Below, piece after piece: positions 25,080 through 30,553 of a stretch of 30,553 nt of DNA. Below the pieces are notes generated by a model. It ran no database searches. It was not told the origin of the DNA and worked only from the letters and a program-made list of their open reading frames with translations. This stretch comes from JADHUC01 sp964617665 (GTDB lineage: Bacteria; Planctomycetota; Planctomycetia; Pirellulales; Pirellulaceae): the NCBI GenBank assembly GCA_964617665.1, contig CAZUAH010000114.1:1-30553 (forward strand), in the 5' to 3' direction. A program made the translations under genes and the position numbers. Position 1 is the stretch's first letter. Each line of letters opens with the position of its first letter.

Positions 25080-26069
25080 CTACCACTGCTCTTTCACGCG
25101 GCTCTCGTCGTCGACCGAATCTTTGTAGAAGTAGTGCGTGCAGGGAATAAAGGTCTTCTTTTCGACCTCTTCTCCATCAAGATACTTGATAAATGCCTCG
25201 ACCGTGCCTTTGGCCATCTTGCGCGGGTACTGCTGCGGCGAATCGTACAGCTTCTTCTCGAACACCGCTTGTTTGCCCGCCGGCGAGGCGTCGAAAGCAA
25301 TGATGGTTATCTGATCCGTCTTGCCTTCGCTCGCTATTGCACCATACGCGCCCAGCGCCGATGGATCGTTAATGGCGAAGATCCCGATGATATCCGGATG
25401 CGTCTGTAGAATGTCCGTTGCCACGTTCAAGCCGCCGGGCCTGTTGCCCTTGCCCGAAAGCTCGGCGACGATTTTCAGCTTGCTGTTGTGTTCCTTCAGG
25501 TAGTCCTTGAAGCCTTCCACACGCAGAATGCACGACGTGACCTCGGGATAAGTGATGATGGCGATCTCGCCTGTGTCGTTTGTCACCTTCATCATGCTCT
25601 CGCCGGCCAATCGGCCGCCCTGGAAATTGTCGCTGCCAATGTGCGCGACGATCAGGTCCGTTGCCTCTTCGGCTGTCACCTGCACGTCGTATGTGAAGAC
25701 GGGAATGCCGGCCTCGTGGGCCTTTTTGACCGCTTGGCCGACGGCTTTCGAGTCGACCGGATTCAGAAAAATCGCATCGCACTCCTGCGCCACGAAGTCC
25801 GCAAGTTGCGTGTTTTGCTTGCCGGGATCCAGATCGGCGCTGCGGGCGAGTATCGTGTAGCCGTACTTTTTCGCTTCCGCCTCCATGACCTGCGCGATGA
25901 GCTTGAAAAACGGATTGGCCATGTCCATGCAAGTTACGCCGATCACACCCTTGGTCTCGGGAACGGGCGAGCCGTCCGACGACGTATCAGAAACGTCCTG
26001 TTCAGAACACGACGAGGCCAAGGCTGCCACTGCAATCATGCACGCGTTGACGAGTTTTCGATACTTCAT
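25080..26069 (-). CDS. Sugar ABC transporter substrate-binding lipoprotein
   Basis: This 329-residue RbsB-type periplasmic binding protein has an N-terminal signal ending in the lipobox ASSC (Cys21), so it is probably lipid-anchored. The type 1 periplasmic fold is shown by IGVTCMDMANPFFKLIAQVM, then ILARSADLDPGKQN, then DAIFLNPVDSKAVG, then IPVFTYDV and IIGIFAINDPSALGA. It should deliver a monosaccharide or polyol to the permease. It is the last gene of the importer operon: its ATG overlaps the permease stop by four bases (ATGA) and GGAAG lies just upstream. The ligand cannot be named from sequence; ribose, other pentoses and inositol are all possible. Confidence 0.92.
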   Translation of the reverse strand: MKYRKLVNACMIAVAALASSCSEQDVSDTSSDGSPVPETKGVIGVTCMDMANPFFKLIAQVMEAEAKKYGYTILARSADLDPGKQNTQLADFVAQECDAIFLNPVDSKAVGQAVKKAHEAGIPVFTYDVQVTAEEATDLIVAHIGSDNFQGGRLAGESMMKVTNDTGEIAIITYPEVTSCILRVEGFKDYLKEHNSKLKIVAELSGKGNRPGGLNVATDILQTHPDIIGIFAINDPSALGAYGAIASEGKTDQITIIAFDASPAGKQAVFEKKLYDSPQQYPRKMAKGTVEAFIKYLDGEEVEKKTFIPCTHYFYKDSVDDESRVKEQW

Positions 26070-27451
26070 GAGGCTTCCTTCTTTGTTGGATGCTTCAATA
26101 TCTTCCGTGAGAACGCACTTAGTCCACCACTGCTGCGGAGTTTGTCAAGCAGCGTCGCGCCCAGAATCACCGCGCCTAAAACTACGAGCTGTTCAGGATC
26201 CCCGAGGTGCAACGAGTTCATTCCGTTCTGGATCACCGAGATGATAAAGGCACCTATCAACGTGCCAAGCACTTTGCCGGAACCCCCGAACAAACTCGTC
26301 CCGCCAACCACCACGGCAGCGATAACGTACAGCTCAAACATCTTGCCAATGGACGGCGATCCGGAGCCAATCTGTGACGCCAGTATGCAGCCTCCCAGCC
26401 CTGCCGCAAGACCACTGACCGTGTAGACGAATACGATCACGGATTTGACCGGCACACCTGACAGACGAGCTGCTTCCTCGTTTCCACCCACGGCGTAGAT
26501 ATGGCGGCCCAATCGTGTGCGCGACATGAACACATGGGCGATCGCGTATAAAATCACGAGCAGGATTACCGTGTTGGGGATGTGCAGCGCAGTGTAGGGG
26601 ATGTGCACCGAGCCATGGCCAAGCCATGTGAGGGCGGCCTCCGGCACTTGGTAGATGGAATACTCGTTGGTCAGGATTCTCGCCAAACCTCGAGCGATCA
26701 TCATGAAGGCCAGCGTCGTTATGAACGCCGCCACCCTGGACCAAGCGATGATCATGCCGGCCGTTGCCCCGACAAGACCACAAACCAGTGTTCCCAGCAT
26801 GAATCCAACTGGAACCGTCCAGCCTGGCGCGTCGAGTCCCCCCATCTTCTTCATGAACAGAGTCGCTACCACGGCGGAGAGTGCTAACAGGCTGCCGACG
26901 GACAGGTCGATACCAGCCGTGACAATTACCATCGTCATGCCTATCGCGATGACGGCAATGACCACGATTCTGTTCACGATCGCGAACAGGTTCTTGAGTT
27001 TCAAAAAGCCCGATTGCAGACGCTTCTTCGGTGCGACCACTCGGAATCCGGCGAATCCTGGAAAGTCCCTGGGAATTTGGTCGATTACGCGCCATTTGGC
27101 CACATCGCCGCTGATCGCGATCGCCGCAAGCTTGCCGCCATCCGCCTTGATGCCGTTCAGTGCCAAACGCAAATCGCGCGGCTTGCCCACGATGACTTGC
27201 GTCTTGCTGAATCCCCGCTCTTTCAGTTCCTCGCCCACTGCCTCTGCGAATGCTGCCGACGGTTTGTTGGTCTCCCCGACCGCAAGGACGATATCGGATT
27301 CCTCGAAATCGCCGCTGACCTGCTGGACGACCTGCGCGACGGCGTCCTGGCCGGTGGGTGCTTTTCTCTCCAACGTCAACACGCTGAACAGAACAACCAG
27401 CCCCGCCAGGACGAGAATCATTCCGTAGTTGCTCAGCAATTCCCTTCTCAT
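26066..27451 (-). CDS. Sugar ABC transporter permease with inserted domain
   Basis: This 461-residue permease is of the ribose/xylose type (BPD_transp_2), with the core signature GIDLSVGSLLALSAVVATLF at about residues 180-199 and GGTSLFGGSGKVLGTLIGAF near the end. RbsC is about 320 residues; the extra length is an alpha/beta segment at about residues 29-150, between the first membrane helix (10-27) and the second. By topology this insert should be outside the cytoplasm. It has strand-helix character (IVLAVGETN, then QVIVGK, then LAAIAISGDVAKW). It might sense or bind ligand or dock the binding protein, but that is inference. It lies 19 bases after the ATPase gene and overlaps the binding-protein gene. 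Confidence 0.9.
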   Translation of the reverse strand: MRRELLSNYGMILVLAGLVVLFSVLTLERKAPTGQDAVAQVVQQVSGDFEESDIVLAVGETNKPSAAFAEAVGEELKERGFSKTQVIVGKPRDLRLALNGIKADGGKLAAIAISGDVAKWRVIDQIPRDFPGFAGFRVVAPKKRLQSGFLKLKNLFAIVNRIVVIAVIAIGMTMVIVTAGIDLSVGSLLALSAVVATLFMKKMGGLDAPGWTVPVGFMLGTLVCGLVGATAGMIIAWSRVAAFITTLAFMMIARGLARILTNEYSIYQVPEAALTWLGHGSVHIPYTALHIPNTVILLVILYAIAHVFMSRTRLGRHIYAVGGNEEAARLSGVPVKSVIVFVYTVSGLAAGLGGCILASQIGSGSPSIGKMFELYVIAAVVVGGTSLFGGSGKVLGTLIGAFIISVIQNGMNSLHLGDPEQLVVLGAVILGATLLDKLRSSGGLSAFSRKILKHPTKKEAS

Positions 27452-27470
27452 GCTCCTGTTCCCGTCAATA

Positions 27471-28973
27471 TCACGCGATCGCCATGGACAAGATGTCCTC
27501 CTGGCTGGTGTTCGCCACGTCGGTGATTTCTCCCTTGATCTTCCCCTCGTGCATCACAATGACACGATCACTCATGCCGAGTATCTCGGGCAACTCGCTA
27601 CTGATCATGATGATGGCTTTGCCATCTGCGGCCAGCTTATTCATCAGAAGGTAGATTTCATACTTCGCCCCCACGTCGATCCCTCGCGTCGGCTCGTCGA
27701 AGATGATCACGTCGGCATGGCGTGCCAACCATTTGGCCAGGACGACCTTCTGTTGATTGCCTCCCGAAAGAGTGGCTGCCCGCTGTTCCTGGCTGGCCAG
27801 TTTGATCTTCAGGCTCTCAACGTAGCCCGCGAACTCCGACCGCTCTTTCCGTTGGTCGAGAAACGGACCGCGGACAAAACGATCCAAGTTCGGCAGCCCA
27901 AAGTTTTCGCGAACCGAATGTCCCAACACAAGTCCCTGGTTCTTGCGGTCTTCGGTAAGAAGGCAGATGCCACTGCGGATGGCGTCCCGCGGATTGCGGA
28001 TGACCGTTTCCGTGCCATCGACGCAGATCCGTCCAGCGTCCGGAGTATCGGCACCGAAGACCATGCGCATTGTCTCGGTGCGGCCAGCCCCGGCCAACCC
28101 CGCGAATCCCAACACTTCGCCAGCTCGCGCGCTAAAGCTCACGTCACGAACCACCTCGTCCCGGCAGAGATTTTCCACACGCAACCGTTCCGTGCCCGGA
28201 GTGGCGGCGTGCTTTGGGAATTCTGATTCGATCGGTCGACCGACCATCATCTCGATCAGACGCTCGCGGGAGACTTCACCGATTTTTTCCGTACCGACAT
28301 GCTCGCCGTCGCGAAGCACCATGACACGATCGGCCACCTCGAATATCTCGTCGAGACGGTGACTGATATAGATGATGCCAATGCCATGTGCCTTCAGATC
28401 TTGGATGATGGCAAACAGATGGTCCACCTCCCGAGTCGTAAGTGCCGCCGTGGGTTCATCCATGACGATGATTCGTGCGTCGACGGAAAGGGCCTTCGCG
28501 ATCTCCACCTTTTGTTGCTGCGCCACAGTCAGATCCCGACAACGGGCTTCTGGATCCATCTGTAGCCCAATCTTCTCGAAGAGCTTCAGCGCATCCCGAT
28601 GCTCTTCGGACATCCTGACAAAGCCGGCTTTCGTCCGCTCCCGCCCGAGAAAGATGTTTTCGCGAACGGTGAGGTCGGGAACCAAGTTGAACTCCTGGTA
28701 GATGATCGACACACCAGCCTGTTGGGCTGCCGTCGGCGTAGACATGTCGACGTGCTGACCGTCCAGCAGGATTACGCCATCGTCTGGCAGGTGCGCCCCG
28801 CCCAGCACTTTGATCAGCGTGCTCTTGCCAGCGCCGTTTTCGCCGACCAGAGCAAGGACCTCGGCCCGATGCAGTTCAAGTGATACATCCTTCAACGCAT
28901 GCACACCCGGGAACGACTTGTCGATCCCCTGCATCTGAAGTAGCACTTCCGAATTGCGTCCTGTGTTCGTCAT
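27471..28973 (-). CDS. Sugar ABC transporter ATP-binding protein, two ATPase domains
   Basis: This 500-residue RbsA/XylG-type protein has two fused ABC domains. The first has Walker A GENGAGKST at residues 44-52, a signature LTVAQQQKVEIAKALS and Walker B RIIVMDEPTAALT. The second has the degenerate P-loop of this family, GLAGAGRTE, then LTEDRKNQG, the signature LSGGNQQKVVLAKWL and Walker B VIIFDEPTRGID. It powers sugar import with the permease and binding protein encoded next. The start at 28973 (MTNTGRNSEV) fits the family; the open frame continues 77 codons upstream to 29204 with no family similarity. No strong ribosome-binding site is seen. It is the first gene of the operon; its promoter should lie in 28974-29274. 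Confidence 0.93.
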   Translation of the reverse strand: MTNTGRNSEVLLQMQGIDKSFPGVHALKDVSLELHRAEVLALVGENGAGKSTLIKVLGGAHLPDDGVILLDGQHVDMSTPTAAQQAGVSIIYQEFNLVPDLTVRENIFLGRERTKAGFVRMSEEHRDALKLFEKIGLQMDPEARCRDLTVAQQQKVEIAKALSVDARIIVMDEPTAALTTREVDHLFAIIQDLKAHGIGIIYISHRLDEIFEVADRVMVLRDGEHVGTEKIGEVSRERLIEMMVGRPIESEFPKHAATPGTERLRVENLCRDEVVRDVSFSARAGEVLGFAGLAGAGRTETMRMVFGADTPDAGRICVDGTETVIRNPRDAIRSGICLLTEDRKNQGLVLGHSVRENFGLPNLDRFVRGPFLDQRKERSEFAGYVESLKIKLASQEQRAATLSGGNQQKVVLAKWLARHADVIIFDEPTRGIDVGAKYEIYLLMNKLAADGKAIIMISSELPEILGMSDRVIVMHEGKIKGEITDVANTSQEDILSMAIA

Positions 28974-29136
28974 TACGTCTGAAGATCGCTTGAATCGCAA
29001 GTCCACTGAACTGGTAGCGAGTACACCAGTACCCGATTTGAGTGCAACAGGCAACCTGTGCGGAATTGAAACGAACTGTCTGCTGTGTCGGCGTGACTGG
29101 ATGCTAACGTGTACCAGAGAATCTGAGCACGCACCC

Positions 29137-29279
29137 GCGGTGTGGGCTAGTAGACTAGCGTAGCTCGGTCCTCGGGTAGCGGAACTCGCCAAGAGTTTCG
29201 ACATGCCTCGTTACTGGCGGAAAGCCTTGGCGACTTCCGCTACGGTCGACCCGAAAACCAAGCTGCGGTGTGGGCTAGT
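29137..29279. repeat. Large imperfect palindrome flanked by 15-base direct repeats
   Basis: GCGGTGTGGGCTAGT occurs at 29137-29151 and again at 29265-29279. Between them, 29162-29264 is an imperfect palindrome: inner arms GTAGCGGAACTCGCCAAG (29176-29193) and CTTGGCGACTTCCGCTAC (29226-29243) pair at 17 of 18 positions, and outer ends AGCTCGGT and ACCAAGCT also pair apart from one base. The right direct repeat contains the stop codon of the gene at 29275. This resembles a small non-autonomous inserted element, or a terminator flanked by a duplication. The remainder of the 301-base gap (28974-29274) shows no gene. Confidence 0.7.
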
Positions 29280-29823
29280 TCGCCGTCAGAGTTCCAACGA
29301 CGGTCAAGGCATAGTCGCCGGATTCGAGCGGTTGGCCAGGATCGGCCAGGAAGGTTACGGTCAGGTCAAATGTTGCAGAGCCAGGGCGATCCGATACCGC
29401 CCGCACCGTCGCCTGGTGGGCATGCCCGGAACCAAGGTAGTTCGTCCGGGCAGACGCAACCGGTACGGTCCACCTTGCGGGGCCGTGCGATGAAGCAACT
29501 GCCAGATCCAGCCGTCCGTCGCGTTGGAACTCGGGCCTAGCCGTGTGCGTGAATGGTTGATGGGTCGAAAACGACACGGTCGCCCCCGACTGCGAGTTAG
29601 ACACGACACTCCATTGCTGTGTGGGAAACGTCTGATTCTGATCCGCCTCAGCGAGCGTCGCGGTGGCCGCAGACGATGGGGCCGTAACGCTCAGTTTGGC
29701 TGGCACTCGAATGGTGAACGCCTGCGTTGCCTGAACCTGGGCCCGCGCTGCGGAATCCGTGGAAAGGCCCCACACAGCAAAAAGCCCGACTACGGTTAGC
29801 ATAGAAAGTGGCCACTTACACAT
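29275..29823 (-). CDS. Small secreted protein, paralogue of the gene at 30289
   Basis: The 182-residue product has a signal peptide (MCKWPLSMLTVVGLFAVWGL onward, probable cleavage after SAARA). The mature part begins QVQATQAFTIRVPAKLSVTA, is rich in Thr, Ser, Ala and Val with alternating hydrophobic residues, and ends in DYALTVVGTLTAN, suggesting a beta-sandwich such as a surface or pilus-like subunit. No cysteines or catalytic motif are seen in the mature part. I do not recognise a family. The mature N-terminal region is clearly similar to the divergent gene at 30289. The start at 29823 places the signal peptide first; the frame is open further upstream without support. Confidence 0.75.
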   Translation of the reverse strand: MCKWPLSMLTVVGLFAVWGLSTDSAARAQVQATQAFTIRVPAKLSVTAPSSAATATLAEADQNQTFPTQQWSVVSNSQSGATVSFSTHQPFTHTARPEFQRDGRLDLAVASSHGPARWTVPVASARTNYLGSGHAHQATVRAVSDRPGSATFDLTVTFLADPGQPLESGDYALTVVGTLTAN

Positions 29824-30288
29824 GTCGTCGCACTCGCCGTGAACGGAATCAGCCAAGCCCCATTTGATTACGAGTGTAATTGAGGTTGAGAATATGCCAA
29901 CACACGATCTGCATGCGCCGGCGGCCGAGTGCCGCTTACTGCGCGGCGTCCGGTGACATTTCCCGTTCAGCCAGTGTAATGCGGCTCTGCGAACCACTCG
30001 TAGGTACTGGCACTAACCTCTCTGATCGATATGCGATTTGTTCGCACTGCCAAATGTCCCCAAAAAATGGCTGAAGTAGTTTGACTGAAGGGCTTAGGTG
30101 GCATAGGTACCTTAGTGAGGGCGTGATTTGCGAGCCATCAGGCAGGGCAGCAGATCCTTTTGCTCTTCGCGTGTGGAATCGCTGAATCACTGTTTATCAG
30201 CGAATTCCCTTTACAGGCAGTGTTTTTCTGAAGTCGGCTGGTGCCAGTTGCCGATGCGAAAACTTCGCAGGAGGGGTGGGGTATAACG
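29824..30288. other. 465-base spacer between divergent paralogues
   Basis: The spacer is less GC-rich toward 30000-30240 than its surroundings and should hold both divergent promoters. A strong ribosome-binding site (AGGAGGGG at 30269-30276) precedes the ATG at 30289. Short open frames here lack ribosome-binding sites and recognisable sequence. I see no RNA gene or clear repeat. Confidence 0.5.
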
Positions 30289-30553
30289 ATGAGATGCTAT
30301 TTTAGGGTGGTATCAAATGTAGCGGTTGTGTCGTTTGTAGCGGCGTTCTTGCTGGTCTCCAGCGCGGAAGCACAGGTGAGTGACACGCAGGGCTTTCGGG
30401 TGCGCATTCCGAGCAAGCTGACGATTACGCCGCCGGGTGCCGAAGCGTTCATCCTTCATGATGAGACTGACGACAACCAAGTCTTCCCGGCTCAGAAGTG
30501 GGACGTGAAAGCCAACGCGAGGAGCGGTGCGACCGTCTCTTTCGCGACCAATC
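30289..30553 (+). CDS. Small secreted protein, partial (cut by window end)
   Basis: The open frame runs off the right edge after 88 codons. It begins with a signal peptide (MRCYFRVVSNVAVVSFVAAF, then LLVSSAEA), followed by QVSDTQGFRVRIPSKLTITP and later QVFPAQKWDVKANARSGATV. These line up with QVQATQAFTIRVPAKLSVTA and FPTQQWSVVSNSQSGATVSF of the divergent gene at 29275-29823, so the two are paralogues. AGGAGGGG lies about 12 bases upstream. Function unknown; probably an exported beta-rich structural or adhesion protein. Confidence 0.78.
   Translation, partial: MRCYFRVVSNVAVVSFVAAFLLVSSAEAQVSDTQGFRVRIPSKLTITPPGAEAFILHDETDDNQVFPAQKWDVKANARSGATVSFATN

Noticed and set aside
25488..26426. A 312-codon plus-strand open frame opposite the sugar-binding protein and permease
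   Set aside because: It crosses the overlapping gene junction and shows no domain; the minus-strand importer genes are certain.
28974..29204. N-terminal extension of the ABC ATPase up to an ATG at 29204
   Set aside because: The extra 77 residues lack similarity to the family and cross the palindromic element; the ATG at 28973 fits the domain start.
29936..30190. An 84-codon minus-strand open frame in the spacer between the secreted paralogues
   Set aside because: No ribosome-binding site, signal or familiar sequence; it lies where divergent promoters are expected.

Overview
The window looks like chromosomal DNA from a planctomycete, most likely of the Pirellulales. The signs are GC-rich coding sequence, a Tat-exported Gfo/Idh/MocA oxidoreductase, a secreted PQQ-propeller protein with a lectin-like tail, an ECF sigma factor followed by a tiny membrane protein, a J-like-domain membrane protein, and intergenic spaces filled with palindromic repeats. 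The assignment rests on gene style only; there is no rRNA or other marker gene. I saw no tRNA, rRNA, CRISPR array, transposase or phage gene.

Region by region. (1) 1-5074 is a one-carbon/corrinoid block. It holds the end of a corrinoid-binding protein, a pterin-binding methyltransferase on the minus strand, and a plus-strand run of Tat-signal Gfo/Idh oxidoreductase, homocysteine S-methyltransferase and UroD-like (MtaA/MtbA-type) methyltransferase. Together they could take methyl groups from an unknown donor through a corrinoid to tetrahydrofolate or homocysteine. (2) 5193-7452 (minus) is a two-gene unit: a protein with a nitrile-hydratase-leader-like helical domain, a hydrophobic segment and five Gly-[Ile/Ser]-x-Pro-Asp repeats, followed by a B12-binding radical SAM enzyme. 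This is the best candidate for an undescribed system, possibly a peptide-modification (RiPP-like) pair. (3) 7808-10789 holds a sugar-phosphate isomerase/epimerase-like TIM barrel, a secreted protein of unknown function and an RNase Z-type metallo-beta-lactamase-fold hydrolase. (4) 10985-15245 holds GlnE (nitrogen regulation) and a divergent J-like-domain membrane protein. (5) 15395-17129 (minus) is a compact operon of ECF sigma factor, small membrane protein (putative anti-sigma) and signal peptidase I, with a perfect palindrome upstream. (6) 17473-19859 (minus) pairs a GHMP kinase that closely resembles plant galacturonokinase with a Gfo/Idh-like oxidoreductase. (7) 20224-24931 holds a PQQ-propeller/LamG-like secreted protein and a DUF255 thioredoxin-like protein fused to a DsbD-N-like domain. 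(8) 25080-28973 (minus) is a ribose-type sugar ABC importer (ATPase, permease with an unusual inserted domain, lipoprotein binding protein). (9) 29275-end is a divergent pair of paralogous small secreted proteins, the second cut by the window edge.

The intergenic spaces carry at least four kinds of repeat. Palindrome family A has two inverted copies, each between convergent genes. Palindrome family B has two direct copies, one ending eight bases before a start codon. A third large palindrome is flanked by 15-base direct repeats that include a stop codon. An inverted repeat encloses a 15-base tandem duplication between the first divergent gene pair.
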